From the NCBI RefSeq assembly GCF_013393185.1, contig NZ_QJQX01000054.1, positions 372,001 to 436,000 on the forward strand: 64,000 bases of DNA. Reading direction: 5' to 3'. Positions 32,863 through 40,291 of this stretch are shown one piece after another; positions within the stretch are counted from its first letter, which is position 1; each line of letters starts with the position of its first letter. Origin of the DNA: Sphingobium lactosutens (GTDB lineage: Bacteria; Pseudomonadota; Alphaproteobacteria; Sphingomonadales; Sphingomonadaceae). Both the position numbers and the translations under genes were made by a program. Under the pieces are notes generated by a model. The model was not told the origin of the DNA. It did no database searches and saw only the letters and a program-made list of their open reading frames with translations.

Positions 32863-33747
32863 ATGACCGACGTTCAATCCTACGCCTTCGGGCGCGGGGA
32901 ATCGCAGGCGCCCGTGATGCTGTCCGGGCTGGACCGGCTGGGCGAGAAGCTCGGCCGGCGTATCCGCGCCATCGTCGAGCCGATCGCGGGCGTGCGCCCC
33001 AATGTCGAGGCGCAGGAGGCCAGGGTGCTGGATTTCGGCGCCTGGTCGGCGCAGGTGCCCGCCTTCTGCTCCCTGTCCGTCTATCGCCTGCTGCCCCTGA
33101 AAGGGCAGATGCTGCTGCGCATGGACGCGGCGATGATCTCGACCTTCGTCGATTGCTTTTATGGCGGCATCGGCAACCGGCCCTTGCCTGCGCGCACCGA
33201 ATTCACCCCTACGGAAGACCGGCTGATCGCGCGGCTGTGCGAATCGCTGCTGTCGCGGCTGGTCGAGACATGGGACGATGTCCTGCCGCTTGAACCCGGC
33301 CTCATCCTGCGCGAAAGCGGGGTCGGCTATGCCGCCGCGGCGCAGCCCACCGACCAGATGGTGCTCCAGCGGTTCATGATCTCGCTCACGCGCGAGCAGG
33401 AATGGCCGGTAGACCTGCTGTTCCCGTTGTCCGCCCTGCGCGCCGTAGAGGGCCTGGTCAGCACCAAACTACCGGCCGACGAGGAGCATCGCGATCCCGT
33501 CTGGCAGGCCCGCATCGCCCGCCGCATGCGCGAAATTCGCCTGCCCGCGCGGACCGTCGTGGCGCGTCCCAATCTCTCGCTCGCCGACCTCATGGAATTG
33601 AAGGTTGGCGATGTCATTCCCGTCACCATCGGTCGTTCGCTGCCCCTGATCGTCGGAAACCGCATCGTTGCCCATGGCTCGATCGGCGAACAGGACGGCC
33701 GCGCCGCCTTCCAGATTGAAAAGCTTGCACAGGAACCCGAACAATGA
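32863..33747 (+). CDS. fliM: Flagellar motor switch protein FliM
   Basis: 294 residues from ATG 32863 (AGGGGA 6 bases upstream); frame open from 32812. The middle domain has the FliG-contact G-G-x-G motif (STFVDCFYGGIGNRPLPART) and the C-terminal SpoA domain (LNLSLADLM-type region is seen as ARPNLSLADLMELKVGDVIP). The N-terminal L-S-Q-x-E-I-D-A-L-L peptide that binds CheY-P is missing. It forms the C ring with FliG and FliN. It overlaps fliN by 4 bases. Confidence 0.9.
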   Translation: MTDVQSYAFGRGESQAPVMLSGLDRLGEKLGRRIRAIVEPIAGVRPNVEAQEARVLDFGAWSAQVPAFCSLSVYRLLPLKGQMLLRMDAAMISTFVDCFYGGIGNRPLPARTEFTPTEDRLIARLCESLLSRLVETWDDVLPLEPGLILRESGVGYAAAAQPTDQMVLQRFMISLTREQEWPVDLLFPLSALRAVEGLVSTKLPADEEHRDPVWQARIARRMREIRLPARTVVARPNLSLADLMELKVGDVIPVTIGRSLPLIVGNRIVAHGSIGEQDGRAAFQIEKLAQEPEQ

Positions 33748-34079
33748 GCGACATGAGCGAAGCACCCCGCATGGAGCGCGCCGAGGATCCGGTGAGCCGC
33801 ATGACCAACAACCGTCAGTTCAAACTGCTGGCCGACATCCCCGTGCGCATGTCGGTGGAGGTCGGCTCGACCTCGCTGCGCCTCGCCGAAGTCATGGACC
33901 TGGCCGAAGGCAGCATCGTTGAACTCGACCGTCAGGCCGACGATCTGCTCGACATCATGGTGAATGGCGCGCTGATCGCCAAGGGCGAAGTGGTGACGGT
34001 AAACGGCCGCTATGGCATTCGCATCGTCGACATCGCCGCGACCGAGAACCGGCTGGCGGGCATCGAGCGTCGCGGCTGA
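33744..34079 (+). CDS. fliN: Flagellar motor switch protein FliN
   Basis: 111 residues with one SpoA/FliN domain (LLADIPVRMSVEVGSTSLRL; EGSIVELDRQADDLLDIMVN; GEVVTVNGRYGIRIVDI). Typical FliN length is ~137. It builds the base of the C ring and docks FliH. It is coupled to fliM by a 4-base overlap; 85 bases separate it from fliO. Confidence 0.95.
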   Translation: MSDMSEAPRMERAEDPVSRMTNNRQFKLLADIPVRMSVEVGSTSLRLAEVMDLAEGSIVELDRQADDLLDIMVNGALIAKGEVVTVNGRYGIRIVDIAATENRLAGIERRG

Positions 34080-34164
34080 TCGCAGGGTCTTGATTTTGCG
34101 CTTGCCTTCGTCACTGAAACTGCGGATCGCAGGCGGATATTAACCATAGCTGCGGGCGGCTTTC

Positions 34165-34428
34165 ATGTTCTGGTATTTCGTCAAACTGCTGATCCTCCTG
34201 CCGCTGGTCGGCGGCATGGCCTTTGGCGCGCTGTGGCTGTGGCGCAAATATCAGCCCGGCATGATGGCGGGGCAGGGCGATCGATCGCTGAAACTGCTCG
34301 AAGCCTTACCCATGGGGGCCTTCGGCAAGCTTGCGGTAATCGAGTTCGAGGGCAAGAGGATCCTTGTCGCCGTCACCCGCGGCCGTATCGAGAAGATCGC
34401 GGAAGGCGACCCCTATCGTGCGCGGTAG
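34165..34428 (+). CDS. fliO: Flagellar biosynthesis protein FliO
   Basis: 87 residues. One N-terminal membrane segment ([20 protein letters not shown]) and a short cytoplasmic domain ([20 protein letters not shown]). FliO assists assembly of the FliP ring in the export gate. Poorly conserved family; call supported by topology and its place between fliN and fliP. It overlaps the inferred fliP start by 11 bases. Confidence 0.82.
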   Translation: MFWYFVKLLILLPLVGGMAFGALWLWRKYQPGMMAGQGDRSLKLLEALPMGAFGKLAVIEFEGKRILVAVTRGRIEKIAEGDPYRAR

Positions 34429-35200
34429 GATATTGCTGATCGGCGGCGTCCTGCTCGTTGCCGGCCTGGCTCTGGTCGAACCCGCACTGGCCCAGGCCGC
34501 GCCCGCCGCGCCGGTCGACAATGGTGGTGCGCTGAGCCGCGCCATGGGGCAGATTTCGGGCGACGGTCGCTCGATGTCGCTGTCCCTGCAAATCCTGATC
34601 CTCATGAGCCTGCTGACGGTGCTGCCGTCGCTCGTGCTCATGATGACCAGCTTCACCCGCATCATCATCGTTCTGTCGCTGTTGCGCCAGGCGCTGGGCC
34701 TGCAACAGACGCCGCCGAACCAGGTGCTGGTGGGCCTCGCCCTCTTCCTGTCGCTCTTCGTGATGCGCCCGGCGATCGACACAATCAACGCGCAGGCCTT
34801 CGACCCCTATGGCAAGGGCCAGATCAGCATCGAGGAAGCGGTGGGCCGCTCCGGCAAGGTGCTGCACGGCTTCATGACCAAGCAGACCCGCGAAAGCGAC
34901 CTCAAGCTCTTCGCCAACCTCGCCGAGGCGCCCGCCTTCCGCACGCCCGAAGACATTCCCTTCTCGATCCTGCTGCCGGCCTTCGTGACGAGCGAACTCA
35001 AGACCGCGTTCCAGATCGGCTTCATGATCTTCCTGCCCTTCCTGATCATCGACCTTGTCGTCGCGTCCACGCTGATGGCGTTGGGCATGATGATGCTGTC
35101 GCCGACCATCATCTCCATGCCGTTCAAGCTGTTGCTGTTCGTGCTGGTCGACGGCTGGGCGCTGACTATGGGGTCATTGGCGGGATCGTTCGCGACATGA
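34418..35200 (+). CDS. fliP: Flagellar export gate protein FliP
   Basis: 260 residues from GTG 34418 (GGAAGG about 11 bases upstream), overlapping fliO by 11 bases; the frame is open to 34364. A cleavable signal peptide ([20 protein letters not shown]) precedes the FliP core: [34 protein letters not shown], and [20 protein letters not shown]. FliP is the core of the type III export channel. It is followed by a palindromic repeat before fliQ. Confidence 0.94.
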   Translation: MRGRILLIGGVLLVAGLALVEPALAQAAPAAPVDNGGALSRAMGQISGDGRSMSLSLQILILMSLLTVLPSLVLMMTSFTRIIIVLSLLRQALGLQQTPPNQVLVGLALFLSLFVMRPAIDTINAQAFDPYGKGQISIEEAVGRSGKVLHGFMTKQTRESDLKLFANLAEAPAFRTPEDIPFSILLPAFVTSELKTAFQIGFMIFLPFLIIDLVVASTLMALGMMMLSPTIISMPFKLLLFVLVDGWALTMGSLAGSFAT

Positions 35201-35217
35201 TGGCTACACGCAGACAT

Positions 35218-35284
35218 CCGTTCGTTTCGAGCGTGTCGAGAAACGGGAGCGCACCCGTTTCTCGACTTCGCTCGAAACGAACGG
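35218..35284. repeat. Palindromic repeat inserted between fliP and fliQ
   Basis: Nested inverted repeat: outer arms CCGTTCGTTTCGAGC (35218-35232) and GCTCGAAACGAACGG (35270-35284), inner arms TCGAGAAACGGG (35236-35247) and CCCGTTTCTCGA (35254-35265), all perfect. Its outer tip (CCGTTCGT/ACGAACGG) is shared with the repeat at 41502-41606, so the two belong to one REP-like family. Confidence 0.85.
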
Positions 35285-35304
35285 AGCAGGGGATTTAGCT
35301 CCCC

Positions 35305-35577
35305 ATGGAAAACGCCGACTTCTTCATGGGCCTTGCCCAGCAGGCGTTGTGGATCACGGCGCTCGCGGCTGCGCCCGTGCTGATCCCGGCGCTGATCGTC
35401 GGCCTCATCATCGGCATGGTGCAGGCGGCGACCTCGATCAACGAACAGACGCTCAGCTTCATTCCCAAGATCATCGTCGTCGGCGGGATGCTGGCCTTGT
35501 TCGGCGGATCAATCATGGTGCTGATCGCCGACTTCACCCGCGAAATCTTCGAGCGTATCCCGGACCTGCTGCAATGA
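35305..35577 (+). CDS. fliQ: Flagellar export gate protein FliQ
   Basis: 90 residues (typical 89) with two membrane segments (ALWITALAAAPVLIPALIVG and IIVVGGMLALFGGSIMVLIA) and the conserved loop GMVQAATSINEQTLSFIPKI. Export channel subunit with FliP and FliR. It is separated from fliP by 104 bases that include a palindromic repeat, and followed by fliR after 13 bases. Confidence 0.96.
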   Translation: MENADFFMGLAQQALWITALAAAPVLIPALIVGLIIGMVQAATSINEQTLSFIPKIIVVGGMLALFGGSIMVLIADFTREIFERIPDLLQ

Positions 35578-35590
35578 TCGCGCGTTTGTC

Positions 35591-36373
35591 ATGATAGCGC
35601 CGGGCTTCACGGGCGTGGAAACGCAGCTCTGGATCTGGCTCATCGCCATGATCCGGCCCGGCGCGGCGTTCATCGCCGCGCCCATCTTCGGCGCGCCCGC
35701 GGTGCCGCTCCAGCTTCGCCTGATCCTCGCCCTTGCGCTCGGCCTTGCCGCGCTCAACAGCGTCACGATCCAGTTGCCGCAGGACGGCGTCGCCAGCTTC
35801 GAGGGCGTGATGCTGGTCATGGGCGAGATATTGGCGGGCCTCGCCATGGGGTTCGCGGTGCAGATCGGCTATGCCGCCGCCTTCGTTGCGGGGGAGACGA
35901 TCGGCAACGCCATGGGCCTCAATTTCGCGGCGATGGTCGATCCCTCCTCGGGCCAGTCGACCCAGGTGCTGGGCCAGTTCCTGTCCATCCTCGCCACCTT
36001 CCTGCTGCTGGGCATGGACGGTCATCTGCTGCTCGCCAGCTTTGTGGTGCAAAGCTACACCGCGATCCCGCCGGGGGCGGGGATACTCTCCAACGACACC
36101 ATCTGGCGCCTGATCGAGTTCGGCGGATCGCTGATGGGCATGGGCGTGACCGTCGCGCTGCCGGTCGCCTTCGCGCTCGTGCTGGTGCAGATCGTTATGG
36201 GCATGCTGTCGCGCGCCGCGCCCTCGCTCAACCTGTTCGCGGTCGGCATGCCGGTGGCGATGATGGCCGGCCTGATCCTGCTCGCCGTCGCTGCGCCGAT
36301 CATGGCCGAAGGCATGACCGCCGCGCTCAAGTCGGGCCTCGAAGAAGCCCGCACTATCTCGGAGGGCCGCTGA
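35591..36373 (+). CDS. fliR: Flagellar export gate protein FliR
   Basis: 260 residues (typical ~260), five to six membrane segments. Conserved portions: RPGAAFIAAPIFGAPAVPLQ, AFVAGETIGNAMGLNFAAMV, DPSSGQSTQVLGQFLSILAT and GMLSRAAPSLNLFAVGMPVA. Completes the FliPQR export channel. It starts 13 bases after fliQ and ends 1 base before the flhB start. Confidence 0.96.
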   Translation: MIAPGFTGVETQLWIWLIAMIRPGAAFIAAPIFGAPAVPLQLRLILALALGLAALNSVTIQLPQDGVASFEGVMLVMGEILAGLAMGFAVQIGYAAAFVAGETIGNAMGLNFAAMVDPSSGQSTQVLGQFLSILATFLLLGMDGHLLLASFVVQSYTAIPPGAGILSNDTIWRLIEFGGSLMGMGVTVALPVAFALVLVQIVMGMLSRAAPSLNLFAVGMPVAMMAGLILLAVAAPIMAEGMTAALKSGLEEARTISEGR

Positions 36374-36374
36374 G

Positions 36375-37511
36375 ATGGCTGGCGGCAGCGAGGGCGGCGA
36401 AAAGACCGAAAAGCCGACACCGAAGAAATTGCAGGATGCCGCCAAGAAGGGCGACATCCTCCAGTCGCGCGAACTGGGCACGGCGCTGGTGGTCATGGCC
36501 GGCATCGGCTGCCTTGCCGTCATCGGTCCCGCGCTGATCGAGGCGCTGCGCGACATGCTGGTCGAGGCGCTGCGCTTCCGGCGTGAGGATATTGCCGATT
36601 TCTCCCCGGTGCAGCGCGGCCTCAGCCTGCTGGCAGGCATCGCCCTGCCGGTCGCGGGGGTCATGCTGGCGACCTTCCTTGCCGCGATCGCCGCGCCTGC
36701 CCTGCTCGGATCGCTCGGCTTTCGGCCCGGCGCCTTCGCGCCCAAGCCCGAAAAGCTTAATCCCATGTCCGGCCTCAAGCGCATCTTCGGCATGCAGGGG
36801 CTGATCGAACTGCTCAAATCGATCGCCAAGGTCGGCCTGCTCGGCAGTATCGGCGTCTGGCTGATCTGGGACCGGCTGACCGAGATCACCGGCCTAGGCA
36901 AGGCGGGCATCGCGCCCGCCATCGCCGATGTCGGCAATATCTTCATCTTCACCTGCCTCGTCATGGCGGGCGGCCTGTTCCTGATCGCGGGCATCGACGT
37001 GCCGGCGCAGATCATGCAACGCGCCAAGCGGCTCGGCATGACCAAGCAGGAAGTGAAGGACGAGCATAAGGAAAGCGAAGGCTCACCCGAACTGAAGGGC
37101 CAGATACGCCGCCGCCAGTTCGAGGTGCTGAACAATTCCACGCGGCAGGCCGTGGCCGAAGCCAGCGTCATCATCACCAACCCGACCCATTTCGCCGTCG
37201 CGCTGCGCTACAAGCCGGGGCAGGACGCCGCGCCGATCGTGGTGGCCAGGGGGTGCGATGCCATCGCCGCGGCGATCCGCGAACTGGCCGACACCAACGG
37301 CGTCACCGTCCTTCAATATCCCGAACTGGCGCGCGCCATCTACTTCACCTCGCGCGCCGGCCAGATCGTCAATGAAGGCCTCTACATGGCGGTGGCGACC
37401 GTGCTGGCCTTCGTCTTCCGCGTCGAAAGCCGCATGGCGGGCGAGATGGATCGGCCCTTCATCACCGTGCCCGAAGACCTGCGTTTCGACGCGGACGGGA
37501 AGAAGCTGTGA
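36375..37511 (+). CDS. flhB: Flagellar export switch protein FlhB
   Basis: 378 residues, typical length. The N terminus EKTEKPTPKKLQDAAKKGDI is the family signature, followed by four membrane segments and a cytoplasmic domain. The self-cleavage site NPTH is intact (SVIITNPTHFAVALRYK). FlhB changes export specificity from hook to filament proteins with FliK. It ends the fliE-flhB operon; a composite repeat follows. Confidence 0.96.
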   Translation: MAGGSEGGEKTEKPTPKKLQDAAKKGDILQSRELGTALVVMAGIGCLAVIGPALIEALRDMLVEALRFRREDIADFSPVQRGLSLLAGIALPVAGVMLATFLAAIAAPALLGSLGFRPGAFAPKPEKLNPMSGLKRIFGMQGLIELLKSIAKVGLLGSIGVWLIWDRLTEITGLGKAGIAPAIADVGNIFIFTCLVMAGGLFLIAGIDVPAQIMQRAKRLGMTKQEVKDEHKESEGSPELKGQIRRRQFEVLNNSTRQAVAEASVIITNPTHFAVALRYKPGQDAAPIVVARGCDAIAAAIRELADTNGVTVLQYPELARAIYFTSRAGQIVNEGLYMAVATVLAFVFRVESRMAGEMDRPFITVPEDLRFDADGKKL

Positions 37512-37520
37512 CGATCCTGA

Positions 37521-37623
37521 AGCGTTTTCGAAGCAGGTGGAATCATCTGCTGGCTCGGAAAACACGGTAAGACAAAGAACTGGAGCAGCCGAGCCGATTC
37601 AATCGGATCGGTATCCGCTCCAG
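37521..37623. repeat. Composite double-hairpin repeat, copy 1 (after flhB)
   Basis: Hairpin A: GCGTTTTC (37522-37529) pairs with GAAAACAC, enclosing the inner stem AGCAGGTG / CATCTGCT. A short A-rich linker (GGTAAGACAAAGAA) leads to hairpin B, CTGGAGC (37580-37586) / GCTCCAG (37617-37623), with an inner CCGATT/AATCGG stem. Same architecture as copies at 42590 and 46661. It lies at the end of the fliE-flhB operon and may serve as terminator. Confidence 0.7.
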
Positions 37624-37705
37624 CCGGAACATCGTGACGGTGAAGAAATAAAATCGGTTTTTCAGCAAGTTCGTCTGATGAACGAAAAAAATGCCTGTGA
37701 TGAAT

Positions 37706-37732
37706 TAAAGTTTGGCCGCACCTGTCCGTAAT
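37706..37732 (+). promoter_or_regulatory. sigma28 (FliA) promoter of the unknown gene at 37765
   Basis: TAAAGTTT, 11 bases, TCCGTAAT. The -35 block is identical to the FliA consensus, spacing correct, and the -10 keeps CCG and the A/T end. It ends 32 bases before the start codon. Confidence 0.78.
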
Positions 37733-37764
37733 CTGTCCGTGGGGACGTAGGAAAGTGGTGCGTC

Positions 37765-38220
37765 ATGGACGACTATGTATCTCGAACTGAGTTGTCGCCG
37801 GTCGACCGGACGGTCGTCCGCGCGCCATCGCCTGCGCCTGTCGTGCAGCCGGTGGCGGCGAGCAGCGCCAACGACTCCCTGACGCAGGATCGCAAGACGT
37901 CCGTCGCTCAGCCCGCGCTGTCGAACACCAGCCAGGAACTGGCCAGCGTCGCCGAATATGTGGAGGTCCATGCCCGCATCGCCGAAATATTGGCGGACCT
38001 TAGCGCCGGTGCGACCGATGTGGACGGCGCCGCCGGTGCGATTCAGACGATGATTCCCAGGCCGATGGTGCTCGTGCCCCTGCCGCCTGCCAGCAAGGAA
38101 GCGGTGGAGCATGCCGCTGTGCTGGCCAAGCGCATCGTCGAGCGCGCATCCTACGCCCATGTCGCGCAGGCGCATCTGGCGCGTGGCACGGTCGAGCAGA
38201 TCGCATCCTCGAACGGCTGA
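37765..38220 (+). CDS. Unknown protein under sigma28 control, between flhB and fliD
   Basis: 151 residues, not recognised. The first ~55 residues are Ser/Pro/Ala/Gln-rich and probably disordered, with no signal peptide. The rest looks helical (LASVAEYVEVHARIAEILAD; SKEAVEHAAVLAKRIVERAS; HVAQAHLARGTVEQI). No membrane segment and no cysteines. It occupies the place where flaG is found in other bacteria, but lacks FlaG-like sequence. With a FliA promoter and fliD/fliS next to it, it may be a late export substrate, chaperone or motor accessory. Function unknown. Confidence 0.8.
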   Translation: MDDYVSRTELSPVDRTVVRAPSPAPVVQPVAASSANDSLTQDRKTSVAQPALSNTSQELASVAEYVEVHARIAEILADLSAGATDVDGAAGAIQTMIPRPMVLVPLPPASKEAVEHAAVLAKRIVERASYAHVAQAHLARGTVEQIASSNG

Positions 38221-38254
38221 GCTTCTGGGATAATCCAGGACGGAAAATCTTTCC

Positions 38255-38281
38255 TAAAGGTCTTGGCACTACCGCCGTTCT
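38255..38281 (+). promoter_or_regulatory. sigma28 (FliA) promoter of fliD-fliS
   Basis: TAAAGGTC, 11 bases, GCCGTTCT. Good match and exact spacing to TAAAGTTT-N11-GCCGATAA, 21 bases before the fliD start. A TGGCAC inside the spacer has no TTGC partner and is not a sigma54 promoter. Confidence 0.8.
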
Positions 38282-38301
38282 AGCATTTGAAAGGACGGCC
38301 C

Positions 38302-39717
38302 ATGACTTCGGTAGGCAGCAGCATCATTTCGGCGCTTAACGCTGGTTCGGGCATCGATACCTCTGCTCTGGTGTCCAGCCTGGTCAGCGCGACCCGCGAA
38401 CCCAAGGAAACGGCGATCACGAGCCGTCAGTCGCTCAATTCGTCGCGCATTTCGGCGCTGGCTTCGGCGCTGAGTTCGCTCGACACCTTCGCTGACGCCC
38501 TGACGGAGGTTCTGTCCGGCGCCGAATATACCGGCACGGTTTCGTCCAATGACACCAGCATTGCCAATGTCAGCCTGCTGAGCGGTGGGACGCCCGCGGG
38601 CCTGCCTGCCCAGCTGACCGTCGAGCAGCTCGCCACGGCACGTGTGATCTCGTCCGGCGCCACCAGTGGCGCGACCGGCAGCACCGCGATCGGCACCGGC
38701 ACTTTCACGCTGACGACCGCGTCGGGCGAGACGAAGACGATCACGATCGACTCCACCAACAACAGCTATGCGGGTCTCGCGTCCGCCATCAATGCGGCGG
38801 ACATGGGCGTCACCGCCCGTGTCGTCACCGACGCGAGCGGCACGCGCCTCGTCTTCAAAGGCGAAACCGGCGCGGACAATGATTTCAGCATCAGCGTCGC
38901 GGCCGACGACGGCAGCAGCGTGCTCACCGGCCTGAGCTGGAGCGGCACCGACAGCGGCACCATGACCAGCAGCTCCGCGCCGCAAAACGCCAAGATCACG
39001 CTTGACGGCGTCGCCTATGAATTTGCCAGCAACACCATCGACGAGGCGATCCCCTATATGCGGATCGACCTTGCCAAGGCGTCGCCCGGCACGACCGTGA
39101 CCCTGGCCATGTCGCAGCCGACATCGGGACTTTCGGACCTGCTGAAGGAATTTGTCGACGCCTACAACACGCTGATGAAGGCGCTGAACACCGCGACCGC
39201 CACGGGCGCGGATTCCTCCAGCGCGGGCGTGCTGAACGGGGTTGCAGGTGTGCGCGACATGAAACGGCAGCTGGCGGCGATCACCTCGACCCAGCTCAGC
39301 GCCACCGGCACCTACCGGACGCTGGCCGACATCGGCATCACCACCAATCGCGACGGCACGCTGGCGCTCGACACGGCACGGCTCGCCACAGCCATGGAAA
39401 ATGACCCGGAAGGCGTCGCGAACATGGTCAACCCCAAGACGTCGACCGCGGCCAATCCCGGCCTGTCGGCTCTGATGGACTCGGTGCGCGACAATATCGA
39501 GAAGGACGATGGTCCGCTCAAGACCGCGCAGAAGCGCTACGACGCGCTGGCGGAGGATTTTACCGAGCAGCTCGAAAATCTCGATGATCAGATGACCAAT
39601 TATCAAGAGCATCTGACGAAGGTCTACGCGGCGATGGAGACGCGCCTCAGCGCGCTCAAGGCGACGCAAAGCTACCTCGAACAGCAGATCGAGGCTTGGA
39701 ACAACAGCGACAGTTAA
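38302..39717 (+). CDS. fliD: Flagellar filament cap protein FliD (HAP2)
   Basis: 471 residues from ATG 38302 (AAGGA 6 bases upstream). N-terminal HAP2 domain: SIISALNAGSGIDTSALVSS; C-terminal HAP2 domain: GTYRTLADIGITTNRDGTLA, then the coiled coil YQEHLTKVYAAMETRLSALK ending TQSYLEQQIEAWNN. It caps the filament and folds flagellin at the tip. Length is close to enteric FliD (~468). It has its own sigma28 promoter; fliS follows after 18 bases. Confidence 0.95.
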   Translation: MTSVGSSIISALNAGSGIDTSALVSSLVSATREPKETAITSRQSLNSSRISALASALSSLDTFADALTEVLSGAEYTGTVSSNDTSIANVSLLSGGTPAGLPAQLTVEQLATARVISSGATSGATGSTAIGTGTFTLTTASGETKTITIDSTNNSYAGLASAINAADMGVTARVVTDASGTRLVFKGETGADNDFSISVAADDGSSVLTGLSWSGTDSGTMTSSSAPQNAKITLDGVAYEFASNTIDEAIPYMRIDLAKASPGTTVTLAMSQPTSGLSDLLKEFVDAYNTLMKALNTATATGADSSSAGVLNGVAGVRDMKRQLAAITSTQLSATGTYRTLADIGITTNRDGTLALDTARLATAMENDPEGVANMVNPKTSTAANPGLSALMDSVRDNIEKDDGPLKTAQKRYDALAEDFTEQLENLDDQMTNYQEHLTKVYAAMETRLSALKATQSYLEQQIEAWNNSDS

Positions 39718-39735
39718 TCGGGAACGGGCAAGACG

Positions 39736-40134
39736 ATGTTCTACAATCAAGGTTATGCTGGCACCACGGCGGCACGGCGTTATGCGGCGATCCATTCGGG
39801 CAGCCGGACCGAAGGCGCCACCCCGCACGGGCTGGTCAGGATATTGTTCGATGAGCTGCTGCTGGCGATGGACGCCGCGGCGCTCGCCGAACGCAATGGC
39901 GACCGGATGAAGGTGTCCGACAAGCAGGCACGCGCCATGTCGATCCTGTTCGCGCTCGAATCGAGCCTGGACTTCGACAAGGGCGGCGACGTCGCGGTCG
40001 GCCTGGCGCAGATCTATCGCGAAGCGCGCCGCCTGCTGCTGGTGGGCGCTAAGGAGCGCTCGGCCGATCCGGTCGATCAGGCCCGCGCCATCGTGGCGGA
40101 AATCGCCGAAGCCTGGAACCAGATCGGCCGGTAA
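39736..40134 (+). CDS. fliS: Flagellin export chaperone FliS
   Basis: 132 residues, typical length. The N terminus (QGYAGTTAARRYAAIHSGSR) and PHGLVRILFDELLLAMDAAA match FliS; the rest is helical. FliS binds the C terminus of flagellin and prevents premature polymerisation. Co-transcribed with fliD from the sigma28 promoter. Last flagellar gene of the locus in this window. Confidence 0.92.
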   Translation: MFYNQGYAGTTAARRYAAIHSGSRTEGATPHGLVRILFDELLLAMDAAALAERNGDRMKVSDKQARAMSILFALESSLDFDKGGDVAVGLAQIYREARRLLLVGAKERSADPVDQARAIVAEIAEAWNQIGR

Positions 40135-40201
40135 GGGGCGCGACGCCCCCGCCCGCAGGCGGGGTTGCACGACCAAAAGCCCGCCTGTATAGGCGGTGCT
40201 C

Positions 40202-40235
40202 GCAAAGGGCGGCCCGGCGGGGGTCGCCTTTTTGC
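40202..40235 (+). terminator. Possible terminator after fliS
   Basis: Imperfect stem AAAGGGCGGCC / GGTCGCCTTT with bulges, ending in TTTTT, about 70 bases after fliS. A second hairpin, CCCCGCC/GGCGGGG near 40149-40165, lies closer to the stop. Either could end the fliDS transcript. Confidence 0.45.
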
Positions 40236-40291
40236 GTTTACGCGCAAATGACGCGCACCTGACGAATACACGTTCCAGAAAGGGAAGGCCC

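Noticed and set aside
38263..38278. TGGCAC inside the fliD promoter as a sigma54 element
   Set aside because: No TTGC/GC at the right distance, while a good sigma28 promoter covers the same bases.
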